In this document: positions 16,235 through 24,966 of the stretch, piece after piece | Position numbering within the stretch: the first letter of the stretch is position 1 | How the letters are laid out: each line of letters begins with the position of its first letter | DNA from: an uncultured Anaerolineae bacterium | Lineage (GTDB): Bacteria; Chloroflexota; Anaerolineae; Anaerolineales; Villigracilaceae | Reading direction: 5' to 3' | Assembly: GCA_903822545.1 (NCBI GenBank) | Contig: CAIJPN010000146.1 | Location: forward strand, 19,479 to 83,478 | DNA length: 64,000 bases | Position numbers and translations under genes: made by a program | Notes under the pieces: generated by a model | The model's database searches: none | Told to the model about the DNA's origin: nothing | The model's input: only the letters and a program-made list of their open reading frames with translations

Positions 16235-16377
16235 CTTATTTCCTTGTTTGTCAGTTTTCCAGCGAACTGGTCGGTTTTTATAGTTTCTGCCAGTATACCG
16301 CATTGCGCTGATGCGCCTGGGAACTTTGTCATACAAAAGATGTGAAGATTATTGCTATTAAGAAAAAACTTAATTGA

Positions 16378-16406
16378 TTGACTTCGATTTTGGGGGGTGC
16401 TATCCT
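16378..16406 (+). promoter_or_regulatory. Putative promoter of the aldehyde:ferredoxin oxidoreductase gene
   Basis: TTGACT (16378-16383), a 17-bp spacer and TATCCT (16401-16406), close to the sigma-70-type consensus. Transcription would start near 16413, giving an untranslated leader of about 60 nt. Confidence 0.55.
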
Positions 16407-16418
16407 ATTTTCAACATC

Positions 16419-16435
16419 CCATCGGTCTCCGATGG
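16419..16435 (+). other. Short hairpin in the AOR mRNA leader
   Basis: CCATCGG, loop TCT, CCGATGG: a perfect 7-bp stem just after the predicted transcription start. No T tract follows, so it is not a terminator. It could stabilise the 5' end or bind a regulator. It is too small to be a known molybdenum/tungsten cofactor riboswitch. Confidence 0.4.
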
Positions 16436-16472
16436 ACACTTTTAATTTCCCAGATTTCACAAGGAGAACATT

Positions 16473-18299
16473 ATGGCATATGGTGGTTACGCTGACAAAG
16501 TCGCCTGGGTCGATCTGACCGCAGGTAAAGTCGAGTACAAACCCATCGCGGACGAAGATAAGCGCAAATATATTGGCGGTCGCGGTTTGGGTGTGAAATA
16601 TGTGTTCGATAATGGCCCGCAAGTTGAGCCGCTTTCGCCCGATAACATCCTGTGCTTCATGACCGGCCCGTTGACTGGTTCGGAAGCAAATATGAGCGGA
16701 CGCATGGCGGTGGTAACTAAATCTCCACTTACTGGCACTGTTACCGATTCGCATCATGGTGGTTGGTCGGCCGCTCGTTTGCGCTGGTCAGGGTTCGATG
16801 GCCTGGTTTTCAAGGGCAAGGCCGAGAAACCGGTTTATGCGTATGTGCATGATGGCGCTGTGGAACTGGTGGATGCCGGTGAAGTCTGGGGCAAGGGTGT
16901 CCATGATACCGTGAAGTTCTTTAAGGAAAAATATGGCGAAAAAGACCTGACGGTGATTTCCATTGGCCAGGCCGGTGAAAATCTTGTCAAGTTTGCATGC
17001 TGGATTAATGAAAATGACCGCGCTTCTGGCCGCGGCGGCACCGGCTGTGTGGGTGGATCGAAAAATCTTAAGGCGGTTGTGGTCAAAGCTGAGAAGAATA
17101 TCACCAAAGCGGCTGATCGCGATGCCTGGAAGGCTGCCCACAAACGCGCCCTGGAATGCATTATGGCCCCTGAGAATATCACCAGCCCGCGCAAGGGCGG
17201 TCTCTCGGTCTATGGCACCAATGTACTGATGAACATCACCAACAGCATCGGCGCGCTGCCCACCAAGAACAGCCAGGTGACTGCTTATGGCGAAGATGCC
17301 GAGAAAATTTCCGGTGAATACGTTAAAGAAAACCTGCTCGTTGATGATCCGACCTGCCACGCCTGCCCGGTAGCCTGTAAGAAGGAAATCGAAGTTAAGG
17401 ATGGCCCTTACAAAGGCCTGCGTATGGAATCGGTGGAATACGAACCGGCCTGGTCGGTTGGCGCGAACTGCGGCAACAACGACGCCCGCCTGGTTGGCAA
17501 GATGATCGACCTTTCCAATGATTTCGGCCTCGACGCTATCGAAATCGGTCACCCGCTCTCTGTGTGGATGGAAGCCACTGAAAAGGGCTATACCGGAGCA
17601 GAAGGCAAGCTGGAATGGGGCGATCCGGATGGCATGACCAACGCTGCCGAAATGATCGCTTTCCGCAAGGGCTTTGGCAATGTTATGGCCGATGGCGCAG
17701 ATGCCACCGCCGCTCATTTTGGACACCCCGAACTTGCCATGACCGTCAAAGGCCAGGGCATTCCGGCTTATGACCCGCGCGGCCTCAAAGGCATGGGCAT
17801 CGGCTATGCCACATCCAATCGTGGCGCCTGCCACCTGCGCGCCTACACCCCCGCCGCCGAATTGGGCGTCATGCCCTTTGGCTCACTCAAAGTTGATCCA
17901 ATCGAGTGGAAAGGCAAAGGCGAACTGGTCATGATCTTCCAGAACTTCCATGCTTTCTCTGACAGCCTGGATATCTGCAAATTCTCAGCCTTTGCCCAGG
18001 GCGCCGATGAATATGCGGCCCAGTACTCTGCCATGGTGGGCGTTCCCTGCACAGCTGCCGATGTTCTCAAGGCTGGCGAGCGGGTCTACAACCTGGAACG
18101 CTATTACAACAACCTGATCGGCTTCAAGGAAGGAAGCGACTCCTTGCCCGAGCGTTTCTTGAAGGAACCCTCCACCATGCAGGGATCCAAAGGCCAGGTT
18201 TGTGAACTCGACCAGATGTTGGCTGAATACTACGAAAAGCGCGGCTGGGATAACGGTGTTGTACCCGAAGCCAAACTCAAAGAACTGGAAATCATCTAG
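16473..18299 (+). CDS. aor: Aldehyde:ferredoxin oxidoreductase (tungsten-bis-pterin enzyme)
   Basis: 608 residues, the usual length. The enzyme oxidises aldehydes to acids, or the reverse, with ferredoxin as partner, using a tungsten bis-pyranopterin site and one [4Fe-4S] cluster. Cluster ligands are visible as C295, C298 and C302 in CHACPVAC and C502 in DICKF, matching the spacing of the Pyrococcus enzyme. The N-terminal domain GGRGLGVKYVFD and the GACHLRAY pterin-contact region are also typical. Start is ATG 16473 with AAGGAG 8 nt upstream. A sigma-70-like promoter and leader hairpin precede it, and a bidirectional terminator follows. The genes that face it (small protein, radical SAM, MoaD-like) are likely its cofactor maturation set. 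The preferred aldehyde cannot be told. Confidence 0.95.
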   Translation: MAYGGYADKVAWVDLTAGKVEYKPIADEDKRKYIGGRGLGVKYVFDNGPQVEPLSPDNILCFMTGPLTGSEANMSGRMAVVTKSPLTGTVTDSHHGGWSAARLRWSGFDGLVFKGKAEKPVYAYVHDGAVELVDAGEVWGKGVHDTVKFFKEKYGEKDLTVISIGQAGENLVKFACWINENDRASGRGGTGCVGGSKNLKAVVVKAEKNITKAADRDAWKAAHKRALECIMAPENITSPRKGGLSVYGTNVLMNITNSIGALPTKNSQVTAYGEDAEKISGEYVKENLLVDDPTCHACPVACKKEIEVKDGPYKGLRMESVEYEPAWSVGANCGNNDARLVGKMIDLSNDFGLDAIEIGHPLSVWMEATEKGYTGAEGKLEWGDPDGMTNAAEMIAFRKGFGNVMADGADATAAHFGHPELAMTVKGQGIPAYDPRGLKGMGIGYATSNRGACHLRAYTPAAELGVMPFGSLKVDPIEWKGKGELVMIFQNFHAFSDSLDICKFSAFAQGADEYAAQYSAMVGVPCTAADVLKAGERVYNLERYYNNLIGFKEGSDSLPERFLKEPSTMQGSKGQVCELDQMLAEYYEKRGWDNGVVPEAKLKELEII

Positions 18300-18326
18300 T
18301 TCACCCGCAAACAAACCCCAGTAACA

Positions 18327-18357
18327 AAAAGAACGCGCCCGAAAGGCGCGTTCTTTT
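18327..18357. terminator. Bidirectional terminator between AOR and the maturation genes
   Basis: AAAAGAACGCGCC, loop CGAAA, GGCGCGTTCTTTT. The A and T flanks make it usable from both sides, fitting the convergent genes. Confidence 0.85.
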
Positions 18358-18390
18358 ATTAGCTTTGGAAATCCCAACACTTTTCCAGCC

Positions 18391-18651
18391 TTAGCCGCCA
18401 GCCCTGAGCGTTTTCATCCTGAAACGCTCCACAAAATCATCATACACATCTTCGCGGATTTGCATCTCCAAACGTACCTGGCCGACTTCCAGGGAACCCA
18501 GCCTGAAGGGTTCCATCCGCTCCAGCCGAACGCTCCACCCCTCGCCTGCTACCGTATCCTCGGCCTTAATCTCACCGCCGAGTTCCTGCAAATACTCTTT
18601 CAACAGGAAATATGGAATTCCGCGCATCGTGTGGAAAATGGTTTTCATCAT
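18391..18651 (-). CDS. Small conserved-looking protein of the AOR cluster, function unknown
   Basis: About 86 residues. I do not recognise the family. It begins MMKTIFHTMRGIPYF and is charged and soluble, with no cysteines and no signal peptide. ATG 18651 has GGAAG 8 nt upstream. An ATG at 18687, one base past the stop of the radical SAM gene (TAACATG), would add 12 residues and would allow termination-reinitiation. Either way it is tightly coupled to the maturase gene. Its place between the maturase and AOR suggests a role in handling AOR or its cofactor, perhaps as a chaperone or pterin/tungsten carrier (inference only). The longer frame back to 18891 overlaps the maturase and is not credible. 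Confidence 0.7.
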   Translation of the reverse strand: MMKTIFHTMRGIPYFLLKEYLQELGGEIKAEDTVAGEGWSVRLERMEPFRLGSLEVGQVRLEMQIREDVYDDFVERFRMKTLRAGG

Positions 18652-18688
18652 AAAGTGTTCTTCCAAAAAATGCCCATCTTGGGGCATG

Positions 18689-19954
18689 TTACGGACATTG
18701 GATAATTCCCTGCGCCCACAAGCAGCCGCCGCAAACCGGGAAAGTTGTATTGGCGAGGCAATCTTCCTCGTTTGTCTCTGAAAGTTCGCAGCCGCCACAA
18801 AAAGCGCAGGGCGCAAAGGCGAAATTGTGCAGGCGTTCACGGTAAGCCACGTAATCGGGATCCAGCCACAACTCAGACAGACTGCGTTCATTCACACTGC
18901 CGATAATGTGCTTGCGCGAAAGGCGCTGTTTGCCGTGCAGGTAACTGGTGTGCGTGTGCATCAACGGCCAGCATGGGCTGATATCTCCCGTCCAGGCGAT
19001 GGACATGGTGCCGCTTTCAACAAAATTGCAGGTGTCATTTGCGCCACCCCAGTTGTTGCCCGCGTAACTGATATTTAACTGGCTGTTGAAGGTCTCGATC
19101 AGCGCTGCCGATGTCAGGTGGTTGAAATCCATCTTGGGCAGGCTCAAGCGCGGCAGGTTGGGAGCCTGCATATAAGCGATGTTGTGAATGGTGCCGGTAT
19201 ACAACCGGTCATCCTGCATATTATCGGTGGCGGGCTGCACATTGCTAACTGAGAAATATTTGGCCTTGAGCGATTTCCCCAGCTTGATCACTTGGGGCAG
19301 GTCGGCAATGTTGCGCTTCATGGCAACAAAAGCGATGCCGATCTCAGGCCTGGGGTAATGGCTGGCGCGCCGCATGTTGGCAAAACGCTTCAGGTTGTTG
19401 ACAATTACCGGCAGTTCGGCACCCAGCCGAACATCGGAATAGGTTTCAGGAGAGGCTCCATCAATCGAAACCCACAGCACATCCAGCCCAGAATCGATCA
19501 ACTCCCGCGCTTTTTTCTCTGTGAGCGTGGTGCCATTTGTGATAAGCTCCACTTTTTCAACGCCCAAGTCTTTGACACGTTTGACCCACTCGATGGTTTT
19601 GGGGTGGAACAGCGGCTCGCCAATCCCGCCGAAATAAACATGCGGCAGTGGGGAAAGTTCTTTTAGCCCGGCCAGGATGCGTTCAAAGGTTTGATCGCTC
19701 ATGCGGCCCAGCGGCTGATCCCAGGCATTGCGAAAACAGGTGATGCAATCCAGGTTACAGGCTACCGTTGGCTCAATGTAGACTTTGGTCAGGTGTGTAA
19801 CCGGGCGGTGCATCCGCACGAAATTGCTGTCTTCATCCAGCCGGACTTTGGTGCCAGGCTGGATGCCATAGCGCGCTGCCATTTCGGGCGGCAGCACCAG
19901 CCGTCCTTGTTCATCGACTTCGGCCCAGGCTGTGGTACTTTTGGTTGAATACAT
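18689..19954 (-). CDS. Tungsten-cofactor oxidoreductase radical SAM maturase with N-terminal AbrB-like domain
   Basis: About 421 residues. Residues ~1-48 look like a SpoVT/AbrB swapped-hairpin domain (AEVDEQGRLVLPPEMAARYG). Then comes a radical SAM core with CNLDCITC binding the SAM cluster (C66, C70, C73) and GGIGEPLFHP. A Cys-rich C-terminus (CAFCGGC ... CGGC) resembles a SPASM/auxiliary Fe-S domain. This architecture and its neighbourhood fit the family of radical SAM proteins found beside tungsten AORs and presumed to mature them or a peptide partner. The start is ATG 19954 with GGAG 6 nt before it. The MoaD-like gene lies upstream in the same direction and the small protein follows one base later. 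Confidence 0.88.
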   Translation of the reverse strand: MYSTKSTTAWAEVDEQGRLVLPPEMAARYGIQPGTKVRLDEDSNFVRMHRPVTHLTKVYIEPTVACNLDCITCFRNAWDQPLGRMSDQTFERILAGLKELSPLPHVYFGGIGEPLFHPKTIEWVKRVKDLGVEKVELITNGTTLTEKKARELIDSGLDVLWVSIDGASPETYSDVRLGAELPVIVNNLKRFANMRRASHYPRPEIGIAFVAMKRNIADLPQVIKLGKSLKAKYFSVSNVQPATDNMQDDRLYTGTIHNIAYMQAPNLPRLSLPKMDFNHLTSAALIETFNSQLNISYAGNNWGGANDTCNFVESGTMSIAWTGDISPCWPLMHTHTSYLHGKQRLSRKHIIGSVNERSLSELWLDPDYVAYRERLHNFAFAPCAFCGGCELSETNEEDCLANTTFPVCGGCLWAQGIIQCP

Positions 19955-20071
19955 AATCGGCTCCAATTTTTGACTCTACCGGTAATTGGCACATTTCAGG
20001 AGCGATTCTAATCCCCACGCCTTAGGATGGGATGTGATAAAGGTCTCATTTTTGGATGGAACTTGTCTTGT

Positions 20072-20350
20072 TTAGCCGCCGCCCACAGCCGGGAAGACAT
20101 CCAGCTTGTCCTCGCGCGAAACCGGGGTGTCGAGCGCTTTTTCCATGTAGGGCACGTCACGCCCGTTAACGAAGAAGTGAACGTGGCCGTGCAGTTGCTC
20201 GCCGCTCATCAGCTCGGTGCGCAAGGCCGGGTAAAGCTGGAAACAGGCTTCCAGCACATCGCGCACGCGGCTGCCATCGGGCAGGTGCTCAAGAGTCAAT
20301 GTTTTTTTACCGGTAATTAGTCGCAGCGTGGCATAAAAATTGACGTTCAT
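20072..20350 (-). CDS. MoaD/ThiS-like ubiquitin-fold sulfur carrier
   Basis: 92 residues with a beta-grasp fold pattern and the C-terminal Gly-Gly (PAVGGG) needed for adenylation and thiocarboxylation. MoaD-type carriers supply the dithiolene sulfurs of molybdopterin/tungstopterin. Beside a tungsten AOR and its maturase, this copy is probably dedicated to the tungsten cofactor. The start ATG 20350 has a strong GAGGAG site. It is likely the first gene of the minus-strand maturation operon (MoaD-like, radical SAM, small protein) and is divergent from the M29 aminopeptidase gene. Confidence 0.88.
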   Translation of the reverse strand: MNVNFYATLRLITGKKTLTLEHLPDGSRVRDVLEACFQLYPALRTELMSGEQLHGHVHFFVNGRDVPYMEKALDTPVSREDKLDVFPAVGGG

Positions 20351-20568
20351 GGGATACGCTCCTCGGGAGATCGGATAGAATGCATAATTTTTATCATTAA
20401 ATTGATGAAAATTCAATATGGAGACCAATGCAAAACATCCACCATCTCTAGGCAAGGCGAGATCATCCCGCGCCACAGAAGGCAAATCCACAGATTGGCG
20501 CAGGATTTTACATGGATACACACTCATCTCCTGCATGACTCAACAACAAAAGCGATCACATGTGCTGG

Positions 20569-20577
20569 TGATATAAT
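20569..20577 (+). promoter_or_regulatory. Extended -10 promoter of the M29 aminopeptidase gene
   Basis: TGATATAAT is a perfect extended -10 box (TGnTATAAT). No good -35 is seen, as is common with extended boxes. The leader would be about 25 nt and includes the AGGAG site before ATG 20609. Confidence 0.55.
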
Positions 20578-20608
20578 TCTCCAAGCCATCATTTTCAGGA
20601 GAAAAACC

Positions 20609-21712
20609 ATGAGCGATGCCCGTATCGATAAATTTGCCCAAATCCTGGTGGATTACTCTGCCCGCATCCAACCCGGAGATCGGGTTTTGCTGGAATCAAC
20701 TACCGCCGCCGAACCATTGATCCGCGCCCTGTACAATCGCATCCTGGAAGTGGGTGGTCACCCGCATGTGCAGATGGAATTCCCAGAACAACAGGAAATC
20801 TTCTACGAACAGGCCAGCGAAGCCCAACTGGATTTTCCACCCACCTTCCAAAAACTGGCTTACGAACAGTTTGAATCGCGCATTCGCATCGGCTCATCGA
20901 CCAATCCCCGCGCCCTGAGCGGGGTCGACCCCAAAAAGCTGTCCCGCCGCCAGAAGGCGCTCGCCCCGCTGCTAGAAACGCAGATGCGCCGCGGCGCTAC
21001 CGGCGACTTGAAATGGGTCACCACGCTTTTTCCAACCGAAGGTCAGGCTATCGAAGCTGAAATGAGCCTGCGGGCTTATGAAGATTTCGTCTACCGTGCC
21101 TGCCATGCCCACGAAGCTGACCCGGTGGCTTATTGGAAACAGGTGGAAGCCGACCAGGCTCGATTTATCGAGTTCATGAAAGGCCGCAACCTGGTCACGC
21201 TGCATGGCCCGAATGTAGACTTGAGCCTTTCGGTCAAAGGTCGCACGTTTATGAACTCTTGCGGCACCCATAACATGCCCGATGGTGAGATTTACACTGG
21301 CCCGGTGGAAGAATCTGCCAACGGATGGGTAAAATTCACTTATCCGGCGCTCTACAACGGGGCGGCGGTGGAAGGCGCAGAGTTGACCTTCTCCCAGGGC
21401 AGGGTATCCATTGCCAGAGCGGATAAAAATCAGAAATTCCTGCTGGAAATGCTGGAAGTTGATTCTGGTGCGCGTTACCTGGGCGAGTTTGCCATCGGCA
21501 CCAACTTTGAGATTGACCGCTTCACTCGCAACATTCTTTTCGACGAGAAGATTGGCGGCTCCTTCCACATGGCGCTGGGTGCCGGCTACCCCGAGACTGG
21601 TTCTAAAAACAAGAGCGTCATCCACTGGGATATGATTTGCGATATGCGCAAAGATGCAGAAATCGCCGCGGATGGTGATGTTTTCTATAAAAACGGTAAA
21701 TTTGTGTTCTAA
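20609..21712 (+). CDS. M29 family aminopeptidase (thermophilic metallo-aminopeptidase)
   Basis: About 367 residues, close to the family norm. M29 enzymes (AmpS/AmpT type) are cytoplasmic dimeric metallo-aminopeptidases that remove N-terminal residues using two Co/Zn ions. Family features visible include the N-terminal YSARIQPGDRVLLE, the metal-site region with TGPVEESANGWVKF, and GELAIGTN-like LGEFAIGTNFEID followed by GSFHMALGAGYPETG and SVIHWDMI. ATG 20609 follows AGGAG by 7 nt. The open frame extends upstream to 20402, but that part lies in the divergent promoter region. It is monocistronic, with its own promoter and terminator. Confidence 0.92.
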   Translation: MSDARIDKFAQILVDYSARIQPGDRVLLESTTAAEPLIRALYNRILEVGGHPHVQMEFPEQQEIFYEQASEAQLDFPPTFQKLAYEQFESRIRIGSSTNPRALSGVDPKKLSRRQKALAPLLETQMRRGATGDLKWVTTLFPTEGQAIEAEMSLRAYEDFVYRACHAHEADPVAYWKQVEADQARFIEFMKGRNLVTLHGPNVDLSLSVKGRTFMNSCGTHNMPDGEIYTGPVEESANGWVKFTYPALYNGAAVEGAELTFSQGRVSIARADKNQKFLLEMLEVDSGARYLGEFAIGTNFEIDRFTRNILFDEKIGGSFHMALGAGYPETGSKNKSVIHWDMICDMRKDAEIAADGDVFYKNGKFVF

Positions 21713-21737
21713 CCCCCTTGGCGTGATTTAAAACCGG

Positions 21738-21784
21738 AAAAGCTGTTCCGCAAAAACGAGAATTTTTTGCGGAACAGCTTTTTA
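21738..21784 (+). terminator. Terminator after the aminopeptidase gene (likely bidirectional)
   Basis: Long stem AAAAGCTGTTCCGCAAAAA / TTTTTTGCGGAACAGCTTTT with a short loop and T tract. It lies between convergent genes and also ends just before the rtcB stop. Confidence 0.85.
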
Positions 21785-21786
21785 TT

Positions 21787-23205
21787 TTAGAACTCTCCCG
21801 CTTCGTCGGCCATACGAACGATGCGCGGGCTGAACTTGCCGACCATTTCGATCAGTTCTTGTTGGGCGGCGATAACCTGTTCGATGGGTTTGTAGGCCTG
21901 CGGCGATTCATCCAGCCCGCCGCCGAGCAGGGTTACGCCGTGCTCTTTGAGATAACCGTCGCGGGTGGATTTACTGATGGAATTGAGCGCGGTTTTGCGG
22001 CTCATCAGGCGGCCAGCGCCGTGTGAGGCCGATTCGAGCGAATCTGCCACGCCCCTGCCGCGCACCACATAGCCAGCATCGCCCATTGAGCCTGGGATGA
22101 CTCCCAGCACGCCCGCGCCAGCCGGGGTGGCACCCTTGCGGTGGACGATCACCGTCTGTCCATCGGGCAGGATTTGCTGCCAGGCAAAATTATGATGGTT
22201 TTCAACCACGGCTGTTTCTCGCAGCCCTACCGCCTCGGCCACACGTTGGTGGATGATGGCATGATTGGCGGATGCGAAGCGACCGGCCAGTTCCATCGAA
22301 AGCCAATATTCCTGGCCTTCCTCAGAATCCAGCGATAGCCAGGCCAGGTGCCGGACGCTTTTGTCCAACTCGGGGTGTTTTTCCATCGCCAGTTTGCTGT
22401 AGCGGTCGGCGACCTTGAATCCCACACTGCGCGATCCGCTATGTGAGAGCAGCGCCAGGTATTCGCCCGGTTTCAGGCCCAAAAGCGGTTCGTACAGGCG
22501 GAAAGAACCCCACTCGACGAAGTGGTTGCCGGTTCCGCTGGTGCCAAGCTGGCGGGCGGCATTATCTTGCAATGACTGGAGCAGGCGGGTGGCCTCCCAG
22601 GCCGGGTCATCCAGCACGGGGTGTTCGGCGCGCTGTTTGCCTTTCCACTGCGCGCCCATGCCGAAGGCGGTTTGCTCCAGCAGGGCATTCTCGAACAGGC
22701 CTTTTTTCTGGCCCATCAGGTGTGGAGAAACTTCGTATAGCGACAATCTCATCCGGCAGGCAATATCCACGCCAACAGCGTAGGGGATGACGGCGTTATG
22801 GGTTGCCAGCACGCCGCCGATGGGCAGCCCATATCCAACATGGGCATCGGGCATCAGGGCACCGGCAACACTGACGGGCAGGCGCATGGCGTTGTCCATT
22901 TGGGCCAGATATCCATCGTCGATGGCCTCGCGGCCCCAGATGGGGTAAGGCAGCGGCGCTTCGCGCAGTTCGGTGCTGGCTTCTTCTTTGGGGTGCAGGC
23001 GCAGGCATTCGCGTGCCAGGTCAGCCAGCAGCGGGTCGGTGAGGAATTGGCCGGGGTTGCTGCGCACTGTGTCCAGCCTCGCCAGCACCATTTCACGCTC
23101 CAGGCCTTCTTCCGAAAGCTGGGTGGCTACATTTTTGGCGATGCCGATGATTTTGCCATCGGGCCAGTTGTTGAGTTTGAGAATTTTCCCGGTGATGATG
23201 TCCAT
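21787..23205 (-). CDS. rtcB: RtcB-family RNA ligase
   Basis: About 472 residues. RtcB joins 2',3'-cyclic phosphate or 3'-phosphate RNA ends to 5'-OH ends with GTP and Mn2+, in tRNA or stress-related RNA repair. Visible family motifs are GVDIACRM (metal/Asp-Cys), GTGNHFVE, the HSGSRSVG His, and the HRKGATPAG histidine that takes GMP. The C-terminal DESPQAYKPI and GGGLDE segments are also conserved. Start ATG 23205 has AAAGGAGC before it; the frame extends 20 codons further without a good site. No archease or RtcA gene is adjacent. It stands alone between two terminators. Confidence 0.9.
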   Translation of the reverse strand: MDIITGKILKLNNWPDGKIIGIAKNVATQLSEEGLEREMVLARLDTVRSNPGQFLTDPLLADLARECLRLHPKEEASTELREAPLPYPIWGREAIDDGYLAQMDNAMRLPVSVAGALMPDAHVGYGLPIGGVLATHNAVIPYAVGVDIACRMRLSLYEVSPHLMGQKKGLFENALLEQTAFGMGAQWKGKQRAEHPVLDDPAWEATRLLQSLQDNAARQLGTSGTGNHFVEWGSFRLYEPLLGLKPGEYLALLSHSGSRSVGFKVADRYSKLAMEKHPELDKSVRHLAWLSLDSEEGQEYWLSMELAGRFASANHAIIHQRVAEAVGLRETAVVENHHNFAWQQILPDGQTVIVHRKGATPAGAGVLGVIPGSMGDAGYVVRGRGVADSLESASHGAGRLMSRKTALNSISKSTRDGYLKEHGVTLLGGGLDESPQAYKPIEQVIAAQQELIEMVGKFSPRIVRMADEAGEF

Positions 23206-23243
23206 ATTTTGCTCCTTTCTGCGGACAAGGACATCCACATAAT

Positions 23244-23275
23244 AAAAAAGACAGTCACTTTTCAAGGTGACTGTC
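23244..23275 (-). terminator. Terminator upstream of rtcB, ending the histidine kinase transcript
   Basis: On the minus strand GACAGTCAC, 8-nt loop, GTGACTGTC followed by six T. The rtcB promoter must lie within or just after it; a TATTAT box at 23239-23244 is a candidate. Confidence 0.75.
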
Positions 23276-23436
23276 CTGTTGGCGAGGGGTAGGGATGCAG
23301 ATACGGTCAGATTGAAAGTTAAGTTGGTGGAGTGGACGCGTTATGGCGGCCAACATTGGGGTGGGTGGTGGTTTTCTGCATCATGGAGTTGATTATAGCA
23401 AAGTTTTGATGAATAGGTGAAAAATAAGAACCAAAC

Positions 23437-24966
23437 TTACCCAGAGACTGGCAGGGGAGTGAAAGCTTTGGGGAATTCCAGATAAAATGTGGCGCCCTGG
23501 CCAGGTGCGCTTTGGGCATAGACCTTGCCATTCATGCGATCCATGGCCTTGTGGACAATCGACAGGCCCAGCCCTGTGCCGGGGTATTCCTGGTCATTGT
23601 GCAGGCGTTGGAAGAGTTCAAAAATGCGGTCATGGTATTTCATGTCGAAGCCAATGCCATTATCACGAACCCACACCACCTGTTGATCGGCGTTTTCCTG
23701 CCCGCCAATTTCAACTACTCCCTGGGTTGCGCCGCGTGTAAATTTGATGGCGTTATCCAGCAAATTGCGCAACACCTGGCGCAGGCCCTCCGGGTCGGCC
23801 ATCACCATCTCAAAGGGAAGATTCACCCGGATGAGAATCCCATACATTTCAATCTCCCCGGCTTTCTCGCGCAACAAATCTGCGATGATGCGTGAGATAT
23901 TGACCTGCCGCCCGCCCTGTGTGCGCCGTTCTACTCGCGAGTAAATCAACAGATCATCAACCATTTCGCGCATATTCCCGGCTGCCCCTTTAATGTGTTC
24001 CAGTTTTTGGCGGCAGTCTGGTTCCATTTTGTCGGCGTAATCATCCATCAACATCCCGGCATAGCCATTGATGGCGCGCAGCGGGGCTTTCAGATCGTGT
24101 GATATCGAATAGGTGAAAGATTCAAGCTCTTTATTGATGCTTTCCAGCTTTTCGGTGCGCTCACGCACCCGTTCTTCCAGTTCCTGGTTGAGATTGCGGA
24201 TTTGCTCTTCGGCAATGTGCCGCTCTGTGATATCCCGTCCGTGGCTGACGATATAGCCGTTCTCTCCATTGTGGACATAGTCATCGAGCATTTCCAAGCG
24301 GATAGGTTTGCCCGCGCTACTAAAGTTTGAAATTTCGTAGCGGGTCATCCCCACAGTTTGCACGTGAGCCCAATGCGCTGCCCAGGTTTCAGGAGTGAAT
24401 GTTTTATCGCATTCCCATACTTTATGACCAGGCCATGATTTGCCCTCGTGCCCAAAAATCCGGTTTGCGCTGGCGTTCGAATAGGTGATAGAGCCATCTT
24501 CTCGAATAATGCGGACAGATTCCAGGGCATGATCCACACTATATTGCACCAGGAGCATTTCTTGGGCGGCGTGCTGCTGCTCTTCCAGTTTAGTGATCAG
24601 CACCGCGCTTTCTTTTTCGGCCTCAAAAAGGCGCTCGGAACGCTGTTTTAACCTTCCCACCAGCCAGATCATGAACGGCATGCTGGCCGCTGCGATCCAA
24701 AACCGAATGGCTTCTTCACTTGAAAAGTGGCTTGTATCCTGTGACAGATACAGGCGAATGTCAATAATTCCCAGGATGGCTGTGATGCTTCCAGCAAACC
24801 AGCCACCGGTGTAAGTGCCAAAAACCGTCAATAATGTGTAAATTGCCAGGGGAGGAATGTTCAAACCGTGGTTGCTCAACTCAAGCAGCAGGACGGTGGT
24901 AATAATCGTCAGCGAGGGGCCAATTGAGAGAGGAATGATTTTATCTTTAGGAATCTGAATCTGCAT
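23437..24966 (-). CDS. Membrane PAS-histidine kinase
   Basis: About 509 residues. Three or four hydrophobic helices occupy residues ~10-110. A PAS domain follows (~130-255, with NASANRIFG), then a coiled coil. The HisKA domain has H-box SYSISHDLKAPLRAI and the HATPase domain has N-box NLLDNAIKFT, DNGIGFD and GTGLGLSI. This PAS plus SISHDLKAPLRAINGY pattern is typical of phytochrome-like and cyanobacterial-type kinases. There is no receiver and no adjacent response regulator, so it is an orphan kinase. Start ATG 24966 has GAGG 5 nt upstream; a GTG at 24972 is the alternative. Its terminator lies about 160 bases downstream, before rtcB. Confidence 0.9.
   Translation of the reverse strand: MQIQIPKDKIIPLSIGPSLTIITTVLLLELSNHGLNIPPLAIYTLLTVFGTYTGGWFAGSITAILGIIDIRLYLSQDTSHFSSEEAIRFWIAAASMPFMIWLVGRLKQRSERLFEAEKESAVLITKLEEQQHAAQEMLLVQYSVDHALESVRIIREDGSITYSNASANRIFGHEGKSWPGHKVWECDKTFTPETWAAHWAHVQTVGMTRYEISNFSSAGKPIRLEMLDDYVHNGENGYIVSHGRDITERHIAEEQIRNLNQELEERVRERTEKLESINKELESFTYSISHDLKAPLRAINGYAGMLMDDYADKMEPDCRQKLEHIKGAAGNMREMVDDLLIYSRVERRTQGGRQVNISRIIADLLREKAGEIEMYGILIRVNLPFEMVMADPEGLRQVLRNLLDNAIKFTRGATQGVVEIGGQENADQQVVWVRDNGIGFDMKYHDRIFELFQRLHNDQEYPGTGLGLSIVHKAMDRMNGKVYAQSAPGQGATFYLEFPKAFTPLPVSG

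Noticed and set aside
16407..16472. Molybdenum/tungsten cofactor riboswitch before AOR
   Set aside because: The leader is only about 60 nt with one 7-bp hairpin, much smaller than the known Moco motif.
16788..17834. Long minus-strand frame opposite the AOR gene
   Set aside because: AOR on the plus strand has all cluster cysteines; the antisense frame has no recognisable motif or start signal.
18652..18891. N-terminal extension of the small AOR-cluster protein
   Set aside because: It overlaps the Cys-rich C-terminus of the radical SAM gene in another frame.
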